Below are positions 1-6,798 of a stretch of DNA of 64,000 nucleotides, in pieces. A program made the translations under genes and the position numbers. Under the pieces are notes generated by a model, which was not told the DNA's origin, did not search any database, and saw nothing but the letters and a program-made list of their open reading frames with translations. Position 1 is the stretch's first letter. Every line of letters begins with the position of its first letter. This DNA is from Larkinella sp965227735 (lineage in GTDB: Bacteria > Bacteroidota > Bacteroidia > Cytophagales > Spirosomataceae): positions 310,001 to 374,000 of the forward strand of contig NZ_OZ245776.1 of assembly GCF_965227735.1 (NCBI RefSeq). Reading direction: 5' to 3'.

Positions 1-31
1 TTATCCAGCGGAAAAAGTAATCATGGGTCCT

Positions 32-60
32 GATCCGGGTCGTCGTGAAAAGCCCGGATC
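32..60. terminator. Hairpin after the glycerophosphodiesterase gene
   Basis: Two 8-bp complementary arms (GATCCGGG at 32-39 and CCCGGATC at 53-60) enclose a 13-nt loop just beyond the stop codon of the minus-strand gene. There is no clear T-tract, so a terminator role is only inferred from position. Confidence 0.35.
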
Positions 61-84
61 GGGACGCGCTCAGCCGGAGGTTGG

Positions 85-951
85 TTATTTTACCGCCTGA
101 TAGACCTCCAGCGGCCGGTCCGTCGACATCACATCCGCGCCATTTTCGGCAAACTTTTTATAGACCTGATCGCCTTTCGCAGCGGCCTGTTTGTCCAGAT
201 TGCCGAGCGTTCCGAGAATGCACGAAATGCCTTTTTCGTGCAAAAACCGGTACAAGTTGGGGGTCGGTTCTTTCACACCCACAAACGCCACCATGTTGCG
301 GTCGGGAATGCCGAGGTCGTGGAGCCGCTGGTAGTCTTCTTCTTTCAAAATAGTGACCGACAACATCAGATTCGGGTCAAGGCGGTAAACCTCAGCGGCT
401 TGTGTGGCATTGTAGGTGATCACCACCGAATAATCAGCCGCGCCCGTCCGCCGAACCATCTCGACGACTTTGGCAAACGGCACGTTTTTCTTGACATCCA
501 GGGTGTAAATCACCTTGCCTTTCCCCCACCGCAGCACCTGCTCCAGCGTCGGAATTTTGAAGTTCGTCACATTGCCGAAATTGTCTTCCAGGCGATACTG
601 CTGCGTTTCTTCGTAGGTTTTCCCGATGAGTTTACCGGTTCCGGTCGTCGTCCGGTCAAGGGTTTGGTCGTGCATCATCACCAGCACACTGTCGCGGGTC
701 AGGTCAATGTCGCATTCGATAATCACGGGCAGTTTTTCGGCCAGATAAGCAAACGATTCGATGCAATTTTCGGGGTAGCCTTTGATATCGCCCCCACCCC
801 GGTGGGCACTGATCATGGCGGTTCTGCCGGGGGTGTATTTGAAAAAAGTCGACAAGCCACCCGCCGGAACGCGGTAGGTGTTGAGGACGGTTTTGGGCGC
901 ACAACCGGTTAGTAAACCGATCGTAAAACCAAGCCATAAAATTCGTTTCAT
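85..951 (-). CDS. Glycerophosphodiester phosphodiesterase family lipoprotein
   Basis: Predicted 288-residue GDPD-family enzyme that would split glycerophosphodiesters into glycerol-3-phosphate and an alcohol. The start at 951 gives a lipoprotein signal (MKRILWLGF... with lipobox LTGC), so the protein should be membrane-anchored and face the periplasm. Family landmarks are visible: the early HRGG motif, ENCIESF, the metal-binding ECDIDLTRD segment and MHDQTLDRTTTG. An upstream in-frame start at 1026 would bury the signal peptide and is rejected. It follows fumC on the same strand after a gap holding a palindrome. The exact substrate is not deducible. Confidence 0.88.
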   Translation of the reverse strand: MKRILWLGFTIGLLTGCAPKTVLNTYRVPAGGLSTFFKYTPGRTAMISAHRGGGDIKGYPENCIESFAYLAEKLPVIIECDIDLTRDSVLVMMHDQTLDRTTTGTGKLIGKTYEETQQYRLEDNFGNVTNFKIPTLEQVLRWGKGKVIYTLDVKKNVPFAKVVEMVRRTGAADYSVVITYNATQAAEVYRLDPNLMLSVTILKEEDYQRLHDLGIPDRNMVAFVGVKEPTPNLYRFLHEKGISCILGTLGNLDKQAAAKGDQVYKKFAENGADVMSTDRPLEVYQAVK

Positions 952-967
952 GTTGTGAAGTGGGCAT

Positions 968-1000
968 ACACCGGTCAGGTTTTGAAAACCTGACCGGTGT
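968..1000. repeat. Perfect 16-bp-arm palindrome
   Basis: ACACCGGTCAGGTTTT, one G, then the exact reverse complement. It fills the gap between fumC (stop at 1007) and the glycerophosphodiesterase start (951), so it would lie in the mRNA of both if they are co-transcribed, or end fumC transcription. No second copy was noticed in this window. Confidence 0.7.
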
Positions 1001-1006
1001 TTATTG

Positions 1007-2410
1007 CTATACATCAATGGTACCAACCATCTCTTCCGGTTTTACCCATTCGTCAAACTCCGCTTCCGTCAGGTAGCCCAGTTTGATGGCGGTTTCTTTC
1101 AGTGTGCTGCCTTCGCGGTGGGCGGTTTGGGCAATTTCGGCGGCTTTGTAGTACCCGATTTTGGTGTTCAGAGCCGTCACCAGCATCAGCGAGTTGTTGA
1201 CGTGCTTCCGGATATTTTCTTCAATCGGCCGAATCCCAACGGCACATTTGTCGTTGAACGACACACACACATCCCCGATCAGCCGCGCCGAGTGCAGGAA
1301 GTTGTAGATCATCACCGGTTTGAAAACGTTCAGCTCGAAGTGACCCATGGAACCGCCGATGTTGATGGCGACGTCGTTGCCAAACACCTGAGCCGCCACC
1401 ATCGTCATGGCTTCGCACTGCGTCGGGTTCACTTTCCCCGGCATGATCGACGACCCCGGTTCGTTGTCGGGAATGAAGATTTCACCGATGCCCGCCCGTG
1501 GTCCCGACGACAGCATCCGCACGTCGTTCCCGATTTTCATCAGACTAGCGGCAACGGTTTTCAACGCACCGTGGGCTTCCACAATGGCGTCGTGGGCGGC
1601 CAGGGCTTCAAACTTGTTTTCGGCGGTAACGAACGGCAAACCCGTCAGGTCGGCGATGTGCTTGGCGACGTTTTCGGAATAATTCGGGGGCGTATTGATG
1701 CCCGTTCCGACGGCGGTTCCGCCCAGGGCCAGCTCGCTCAAATGCGCCAGCGTATTTTTGATGGCCCGCAAACCGTGCGTCAACTGGGAAACGTAACCCG
1801 AAAATTCCTGTCCTACCGTCAACGGTGTGGCGTCCATAAAGTGCGTCCGGCCAATTTTGACGACATTTTTAAACTCTTTCGCCTTGGCATCCAGCGTGTC
1901 CCGCAGTTTTTCAATACCGGGAATGGTCACTTCGATCAGAATCTTGTAAGCCGCAATGTGCATGGCCGTCGGAAACGTATCGTTCGAAGATTGCGACTTG
2001 TTGACGTCGTCGTTCGGGTGCAGTGCTTTCTTTTCGTCGGTCAACTGACCGCCCTGCAACACGTGGGCGCGGTAGGCTACGACTTCGTTGACGTTCATAT
2101 TCGACTGCGTGCCGGAGCCGGTTTGCCAGACAACCAGCGGAAACTGATCGTCCAGTTTGCCGTCCAGAATTTCGTCGCACGCCCGCCCAATCAGGTCGGA
2201 CTTCTCCTGCGACAACACGCCCGCGTCGAGGTTGGTCAGGGCTGCGGCTTTTTTCAGATAGGCAAACGCCCGAACGATTTCGCGGGGCATTTTATTGATG
2301 TCTTGCGCAATTTTGAAGTTTTCAATCGAACGCTGGGTTTGTGCGCCCCAATACACGTTGGCCGGTACCTGCACCTGGCCCATCGTGTCTTTTTCAATCC
2401 GGTATTCCAT
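1007..2410 (-). CDS. fumC: Fumarate hydratase class II
   Basis: Iron-independent fumarase of the aspartase/fumarase superfamily, converting fumarate to malate in the TCA cycle in the cytoplasm. The start at 2410 (MEYRIEKDTMG) gives 467 residues, the usual length for FumC; in-frame codons further upstream run through the promoter region and are rejected. Clear motifs include TGSGTQSNMNVNEV, the GRTHFMDATPLT block with the catalytic His region, and the superfamily signature GSSIMPGKVNP. A -7 promoter element lies 67 bp upstream on the same strand. Confidence 0.96.
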   Translation of the reverse strand: MEYRIEKDTMGQVQVPANVYWGAQTQRSIENFKIAQDINKMPREIVRAFAYLKKAAALTNLDAGVLSQEKSDLIGRACDEILDGKLDDQFPLVVWQTGSGTQSNMNVNEVVAYRAHVLQGGQLTDEKKALHPNDDVNKSQSSNDTFPTAMHIAAYKILIEVTIPGIEKLRDTLDAKAKEFKNVVKIGRTHFMDATPLTVGQEFSGYVSQLTHGLRAIKNTLAHLSELALGGTAVGTGINTPPNYSENVAKHIADLTGLPFVTAENKFEALAAHDAIVEAHGALKTVAASLMKIGNDVRMLSSGPRAGIGEIFIPDNEPGSSIMPGKVNPTQCEAMTMVAAQVFGNDVAINIGGSMGHFELNVFKPVMIYNFLHSARLIGDVCVSFNDKCAVGIRPIEENIRKHVNNSLMLVTALNTKIGYYKAAEIAQTAHREGSTLKETAIKLGYLTEAEFDEWVKPEEMVGTIDV

Positions 2411-2413
2411 TTT

Positions 2414-2446
2414 GAGACAATAGACGTTAGACTTGAGACAAAAGAT
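2414..2446. repeat. Single arm of the AGACAA-word repeat family
   Basis: The stretch immediately before the fumC start is made of iterated GAGACAA/TAGAC-like words. It resembles the arms of the inverted repeats at 15041-15127 and 26602-26700, but no partner arm is seen here. It would be part of the fumC leader. Confidence 0.4.
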
Positions 2447-2476
2447 GCCGGCGGGTTTGCCCGGCGCTTCCGGTGG

Positions 2477-2484
2477 CAAAGGTA
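2477..2484 (-). promoter_or_regulatory. Bacteroidota -7 promoter element for fumC
   Basis: Read on the minus strand this is TACCTTTG, a full match to the Bacteroidota -7 consensus TAnnTTTG, 67 bp upstream of the chosen fumC start. The -33 region is only a weak match (TTCG about 20 nt further upstream). Confidence 0.5.
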
Positions 2485-2516
2485 GAACACAAGCCAATAG
2501 ATACGAATGGAATTTA

Positions 2517-2524
2517 TATATTTG
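2517..2524 (+). promoter_or_regulatory. Bacteroidota -7 promoter element for the Xre/RES pair
   Basis: TATATTTG, a full match to TAnnTTTG, 43 bp upstream of the antitoxin start. No TTG is found at the -33 position, as would fit a promoter needing or escaping a regulator. It is divergent to the fumC promoter. Confidence 0.45.
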
Positions 2525-2528
2525 TCTG

Positions 2529-2547
2529 CCTGTTGTCAAATGACAGG
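2529..2547. promoter_or_regulatory. Candidate operator for antitoxin autoregulation
   Basis: Imperfect palindrome with CCTGT and ACAGG outer arms and an inner TGTCA/TGACA pair, located just downstream of the -7 element at 2517 and 20 bp before the antitoxin gene. Antitoxins of this class bind palindromes in their own promoter; that this one is the operator is an inference from position. Confidence 0.35.
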
Positions 2548-2567
2548 ATTAGGACAATCAAATAACC

Positions 2568-3008
2568 ATGCAAATTTCGATAAAAAAAATTGTAACGGCT
2601 TTAGGCGGAGAGCAGCTTATCAAGCGTTCGGTTCGGCATGAGCTTGATTTAATGGAAATTGTCCGGGAAGGATTGCCCATGGAATCAGTCGCTCATCTCC
2701 AGAAGAATATGGGATTTACCAATAAAACGATGAGCCACATCCTTGCCATTTCGGAAAGCACTTATCAACGGCGTATCCGTTCGGGCACCAAATTGTCACA
2801 AGACGAAACAGAAAAAGCGATTTCGCTTTCTGAAGTTTTTGAAACCGGTAAAGAACTCTTCAAAAAACCGGAAGATTTCCGATTTTGGCTGGAAAGCAAA
2901 AATTATGCATTAGGCGGTGAAAAACCCATGGACTTGCTGGACTCAGCATTGGGCCGGGCACAGATTCTGGAAATTCTGGGTCGCATGAAATACGGTATTT
3001 ATTCATAA
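2568..3008 (+). CDS. Xre/MbcA/ParS-type antitoxin (DUF2384)
   Basis: 146-residue antitoxin partner of the RES-domain toxin that follows 15 bp downstream. Residues about 25-85 form a helix-turn-helix-like region (FTNKTMSHILAISESTYQRR), and the C-terminal third carries the DUF2384 toxin-binding part (SKNYALGGEKPMDLLDS, then GRAQILEILGRMKYGI). It should neutralise the toxin and repress the pair's own promoter. Gene order, spacing and sizes match known Xre-RES type II modules. Confidence 0.88.
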   Translation: MQISIKKIVTALGGEQLIKRSVRHELDLMEIVREGLPMESVAHLQKNMGFTNKTMSHILAISESTYQRRIRSGTKLSQDETEKAISLSEVFETGKELFKKPEDFRFWLESKNYALGGEKPMDLLDSALGRAQILEILGRMKYGIYS

Positions 3009-3023
3009 CGCTGAGACGATTGT

Positions 3024-3473
3024 ATGCTTTTATATCGAATCGCGCCAACGTTATACACTGATGATTTAAGCGGAACCGGGGGACTCTACCGTTCCGGTCG
3101 CTGGCATACCGTGGGAACCCGTATCATTTACACATCAGAGCATGTATCTTTAACCATGCTGGAAACACTTGCCAACTGGACAAGATTACCGGAGGATGTT
3201 TCTCTCGTCACGCTTGAAATACCCGATTCAGCTTCCATCCGCAATCTGGAGCGCAATACGTTGCCCACTGACTGGAACTTAACCCCAGCTCCTTTCCATC
3301 TGACCGAAACTACGGAAGAATGGGTCAAAAAACGACAACACTGGCTTATGTGCGTCCCGTCAATCCACTCTCCCACCGAATTCAATTTCCTGCTCAATCC
3401 ACTTCACCCGGAACATAAGACGTTGAAAGTTGTCAGTATAGAATCTATTATATTTGACCCCCGATTAAAATAA
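3024..3473 (+). CDS. RES-domain toxin (NAD-degrading)
   Basis: 149-residue RES-domain protein. Characterised relatives degrade cellular NAD+ and arrest growth. The family's conserved residues can be placed: Arg5 (LLYRIA), Glu47 in SLTMLETLA, and Ser113 in VPSIHSPTEFNFLLNP, which also holds the usual NP.H ending. It lies 15 bp after its antitoxin, and a DnaQ-like exonuclease starts 7 bp after its stop, so the three may be co-transcribed. Length is normal and no key residue is missing, so the toxin looks intact. Confidence 0.88.
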   Translation: MLLYRIAPTLYTDDLSGTGGLYRSGRWHTVGTRIIYTSEHVSLTMLETLANWTRLPEDVSLVTLEIPDSASIRNLERNTLPTDWNLTPAPFHLTETTEEWVKKRQHWLMCVPSIHSPTEFNFLLNPLHPEHKTLKVVSIESIIFDPRLK

Positions 3474-3480
3474 TACCGCC

Positions 3481-4098
3481 ATGCCTTTTTTAGTCCTTGA
3501 CCTTGAAATGACCGGCCCGGAGCCGGATTGGAACGAAATTATTCAGGTGGGTGCCGTTCTTTTTGACGATAATTGGGTCGAAAAAGGGCAATATCTGACC
3601 AATGTGTATCCCGAAAACGAAGACGCGTTTTCGAGTTCGTCCGAGAAAATCCACAACCTGTCGCTGGCCGATCTGGAAGATGCGCCGATGATTTATGATG
3701 TGTTGCCGGAACTGGAAGAGTGGATTATCACCCAATTAGGAATTCGGAAAACCCAGACGACGACGGACAACAATCCGTATCTGCGCGACGTCATCATCTG
3801 TGGTCAGAGCGTAATCAACGACATCAATTTTCTGAAAGAAGCCTACCGCCTGGAGAAACTCAAATGGCCGTATTCCCGGACATTGATTGACCTGCACACG
3901 CTGAGTTATTTCTCGTTCCGGATTCTGAAAAAGAACAATAAACCGGTTCCGCAACGGCTAAGCCTGAAAGACATTGCCGGCCATTTCGGATTCGAACGCG
4001 AATCCGAAATTCACAACGCGCTGGAAGATGCGGTTTTGACGGCGAAGTGTTTGAAGAAAGTTTTTAAACTGGCAGATCATCTGAGGTTAGGCGAGTAA
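3481..4098 (+). CDS. DEDDh-type 3'-5' exonuclease (DnaQ-like)
   Basis: 205-residue stand-alone exonuclease domain. The first metal motif is VLDLEMTG (Asp7, Glu9), a middle Asp lies in IICGQSVINDINFL, and the last motif HNALEDAVLTAKCL is the His-x4-Asp signature of the DEDDh group. Such proteins remove nucleotides from DNA or RNA 3' ends; the substrate here is unknown. It starts 7 bp after the RES toxin and its 3' end overlaps the convergent nadR by 12 bp. Confidence 0.85.
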   Translation: MPFLVLDLEMTGPEPDWNEIIQVGAVLFDDNWVEKGQYLTNVYPENEDAFSSSSEKIHNLSLADLEDAPMIYDVLPELEEWIITQLGIRKTQTTTDNNPYLRDVIICGQSVINDINFLKEAYRLEKLKWPYSRTLIDLHTLSYFSFRILKKNNKPVPQRLSLKDIAGHFGFERESEIHNALEDAVLTAKCLKKVFKLADHLRLGE

Positions 4099-5052
4099 CC
4101 GATCAATTTCCCCCGTCACAATCGCCCAGCGTGCGGCCCAATCGCCCGACACATCGACGTAATCAATGTTCCGTTCGGCCAGGGCGGTTTTGAAGCGGTT
4201 ATACATTTCTTCCCGGCGATGGCCCAGATCGCGCAGGCCGTCGGCCACCCAGGGCACGTCGATGTTCAGCAGAAAATACCGATCATACGTAATTTGTTTT
4301 TCCAGTTCGTATAAAACCGGCGGAACCTCCTGCAAATAATATTCGGCGTATAACTCGGTCGTAATCAAATCGGTATCGCAGATCAGCAGTTTGTTTGCTT
4401 TTTTGGTTGCATCCAGAACCGCCTTTGTCTGAGCGTGCCCAATGGTCACATAGTCGTCGAGCGTCAGGTCGTTGGACGTAATCAGATCGCGGGCCACTTC
4501 CTGGACGAAAACCGTCTGGTAATGCGCGGCCAGTTGCTCTGCCAGGGTGGTTTTGCCAACGCTTTCGGAACCGTACAGACAGATTCTCTTCACAAAATAC
4601 GGCCGGACCACGTCGGGAATAAAATCCCAATACCGGGCCGGTTGCTGCCGGATTTGCGTAGCCGAAACCGGCACTTGCTGCCGTTCAGGATCGAATTCAA
4701 TGCAGGGCAATCCGAGGTGCTGCGACAAGGGTTCTCCATAGGCTTCGGAACAGAAAAAACCGTCGATGTCCGGAAACCGCTGTTTGATAAAATCACTCCA
4801 CAAGCGGGTAGCTTCCCACAACGGCAGATCGTCATCCGAAAAATCGTCCAGAACCGACACCAACTCAATGTTGTCACGCTGGCCGAACAAGGTCCGCAGC
4901 CATGCCATCCGCCGTTCGGGATCGATCGGATCGGTGGGTGTGCAGTTCATCGAGACAATCAGGTGATCACATTGGGCAGCAGCAAACTCAATCAGCGCGA
5001 TGTGGCCCCGATGAACCGGCATGAACTTCCCGAAAACCAGCCCCTTTTTCAT
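4087..5052 (-). CDS. nadR: Bifunctional NMN adenylyltransferase / nicotinamide riboside kinase
   Basis: 321-residue NadR-like enzyme of NAD salvage. The N-terminal nucleotidyltransferase domain shows GKFMPVHRGH (HxGH, residues 14-17) and the VSATQIRQQP motif near 129-138. The C-terminal kinase domain begins with a Walker A loop GSESVGKTT (161-169). It lacks the DNA-binding helix-turn-helix found at the start of the E. coli protein. It would phosphorylate nicotinamide riboside and adenylylate the product to NAD+. The start at 5052 makes an ATGA overlap with pnuC, strong support for translational coupling and for nicotinamide riboside as the PnuC cargo. Confidence 0.92.
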   Translation of the reverse strand: MKKGLVFGKFMPVHRGHIALIEFAAAQCDHLIVSMNCTPTDPIDPERRMAWLRTLFGQRDNIELVSVLDDFSDDDLPLWEATRLWSDFIKQRFPDIDGFFCSEAYGEPLSQHLGLPCIEFDPERQQVPVSATQIRQQPARYWDFIPDVVRPYFVKRICLYGSESVGKTTLAEQLAAHYQTVFVQEVARDLITSNDLTLDDYVTIGHAQTKAVLDATKKANKLLICDTDLITTELYAEYYLQEVPPVLYELEKQITYDRYFLLNIDVPWVADGLRDLGHRREEMYNRFKTALAERNIDYVDVSGDWAARWAIVTGEIDRLLA

Positions 5053-5717
5053 GCTGCCGTTGTGGTATAACTGCGGTATTCGCGCGTCCAGTGCCAGGCG
5101 CCAACAAACGCGATCAGGCAATAAAAACCGTATTCGATACCCAGCACTTTCACGCCTTTTGTGAAGTACATGTATGTACTGATCAGATCGACCAGCAGCC
5201 AGACATACCAGCATTCCAGTTTCTTGCGTATCAGCAGAAAGGTCGCCACAATGCTCATCACGGTTGTGAACGAATCGAGGTACGGGAACGCGCTCGGCTG
5301 GCTGAACAAAACCGGAAACCAGGCGTGCAGGTTCTGGGCAATGGTGCCTAAAACACCCGTTGCCAACACACCGGCACCTAGCAAAAGGGCAAAGTTTTTC
5401 GTCGATAAAGGGGTAATTTTCAGCTCATTCCGACGGTCTTCTTCCCCTACTTTGGGGTGCGTCCACTCCCACCACCCCAGAACGTTGGTGATGAAAAAGA
5501 ATACCTGCAAAAACATGTCGGGATAGAGTTGAATCTGGTAAAAAAGAAAGAGGAAGATGACCACACTCACCATACCCACCGGCCAGCTCCAGAGGTGAGC
5601 CCGCGCCGACAGCACCGTTGCCACCGCCCCGGTAACGGTTCCGAAAAACTCCAGGTAGCTCATCGGATACCCGAGAACCGTAAAAAAAATCGAGTCTATA
5701 TCGAAAAAATCCTTCAT
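5049..5717 (-). CDS. pnuC: PnuC-family nicotinamide riboside transporter
   Basis: 222-residue integral membrane protein with about seven hydrophobic segments and the family's aromatic-rich features (HLWSWPVGMVS, NVLGWWEW, and a late AFVGAWHW). PnuC proteins let vitamin precursors cross the inner membrane by facilitated diffusion driven by intracellular phosphorylation. The start at 5717 overlaps the xth stop as ATGA, and its own stop overlaps nadR the same way. Some Bacteroidota relatives carry thiamine, but linkage to nadR argues for nicotinamide riboside. Confidence 0.92.
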   Translation of the reverse strand: MKDFFDIDSIFFTVLGYPMSYLEFFGTVTGAVATVLSARAHLWSWPVGMVSVVIFLFLFYQIQLYPDMFLQVFFFITNVLGWWEWTHPKVGEEDRRNELKITPLSTKNFALLLGAGVLATGVLGTIAQNLHAWFPVLFSQPSAFPYLDSFTTVMSIVATFLLIRKKLECWYVWLLVDLISTYMYFTKGVKVLGIEYGFYCLIAFVGAWHWTREYRSYTTTAA

Positions 5718-6517
5718 CGCGCGACTTCGAGCCAAACCGGGCCGTGGTCGGAATGAACGGCGTCGGGCAGGTGTCCGGCGGCCACGATGCGTTCTTTGTA
5801 GGGCTCGCTGACGGAAATGTAGTCGATCCGCCAGCCTTTGTTACTGGAGCGCGCACCGGCCCGGTAACTCCACCAACTATATTCAATTTTGTCGGGATTT
5901 TTGTAGCGATACGAATCAATAAAACCGCTGTCGAACCACTTCGATAGCCACGCCCGTTCTTCCGGCAGAAAGCCCGACGAGGTTTTGTTCCGAACCGGAT
6001 CGTGAATATCGATGGCGGTGTGCGCGATGTTGTAGTCCCCGACGACAATGACATTCGGGCGGGTTTGGCGCAATTCCTGAACGTATTCGAAAAAATCATC
6101 CAGAAACTGCATCTTGACGGTTTGCCGAATTTCGCCGGTTGTTCCCGACGGAAAATAGCAGTTCAGCAGCGTCAGGTCACCAAAGTCGGTGCGCAGAATC
6201 CGGCCTTCGCAGTCGTACGTCGCAATCCCGCATCCCATAATTACCTGGTCGGGCGGCAGTTTCGAAAACGTGGCCACCCCGCTGTAGCCCTTTTTCTCGG
6301 CCGCATGCCAGTGATACCGGTATCCCAACGCTTCAAACGGCAGCAAATCGACCACGTCGTGGGTGGCTTTCACTTCCTGAAAACACAGGATGTCGAACGG
6401 GTTTTGCGACAGCCATTCGACCAATCCTTTGCTCAGCGCCGACCGGATGCCGTTGAGGTTGTAGGTCAGGATTTTGACGGTTTCGCCGGAGTGATTGGGT
6501 GCGTCGGTATTGGTCAT
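5714..6517 (-). CDS. xth: Exodeoxyribonuclease III / AP endonuclease
   Basis: 267-residue exonuclease III family protein acting in base-excision repair at abasic sites and blocked 3' ends. Motifs in order: ILTYNLNGIRSAL, the metal ligand in CFQEVKA, GYSGVATF, VVGDYNIAH, and the C-terminal SDHGPVWLEV with the catalytic Asp-His. The start at 6517 places the protein at its usual length; upstream in-frame codons fall in the repeat-rich gap. First gene of an xth-pnuC-nadR operon joined by two ATGA overlaps; the functional link between DNA repair and NAD salvage is not obvious. Confidence 0.94.
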   Translation of the reverse strand: MTNTDAPNHSGETVKILTYNLNGIRSALSKGLVEWLSQNPFDILCFQEVKATHDVVDLLPFEALGYRYHWHAAEKKGYSGVATFSKLPPDQVIMGCGIATYDCEGRILRTDFGDLTLLNCYFPSGTTGEIRQTVKMQFLDDFFEYVQELRQTRPNVIVVGDYNIAHTAIDIHDPVRNKTSSGFLPEERAWLSKWFDSGFIDSYRYKNPDKIEYSWWSYRAGARSSNKGWRIDYISVSEPYKERIVAAGHLPDAVHSDHGPVWLEVAR

Positions 6518-6564
6518 TAGACAACGTAATTTTCTAAGAGTTCTCTTTCTGCGCTTTTGCCCCC

Positions 6565-6749
6565 AACCCCTGAAGGGGCGCGGACATCGCTTCATCCGGA
6601 TGGCTCGGCGTCAAAGGATCCCGGCCTTTGCTTCGACCCCTAAAGGGGCGCAGATGTCGATTTGTCCGGATAGTTAGACGTCCCAGGTTCCCTTTGCCCC
6701 CGACCCCTAAAGGGGCGCGGACGTCGCTTTGTCCGGATGGCTCAGCGTC
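6565..6749. repeat. Three tandem units of the CCCCTAAAGGGG repeat family
   Basis: Three direct units of about 48 nt begin at 6565, 6635 and 6702 (spacing 70 and 67). Each has a short CCCCTAAAGGGG-type palindrome followed by a conserved GGACGTCGCTTTGTCCGGATGG-like stretch and a GCGTC end. The third unit is part of a larger inverted repeat. The conserved stretch resembles the loops of the elements at 36986-37085 and 52241-52341. Confidence 0.8.
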
Positions 6750-6778
6750 CGTGCCCCTTTAGGGGTCGGGGGCAAAGG
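6691..6778. repeat. Inverted repeat with perfect 26-bp arms
   Basis: Arms at 6691-6716 and 6753-6778 are exact reverse complements, with the conserved GGAC...TCCGGATGG stretch in the loop. It lies between leuS (stop at 6799) and xth (start at 6517), both on the minus strand, so it could terminate leuS transcription. Arm sequence begins CCTTTGCCCCCGACCCC. Confidence 0.85.
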
Positions 6779-6798
6779 CCGGATTTAGTGACAAGTTG

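Noticed and set aside
1004..2485. Long open frame of 493 codons on the plus strand opposite fumC
   Set aside because: It is a mirror of the fumC codon pattern; its product lacks any domain and fumC is unmistakable on the other strand.
6565..6778. CRISPR array
   Set aside because: Only three units of uneven spacing, the repeats are hairpin elements with conserved loops, and no cas genes are present.
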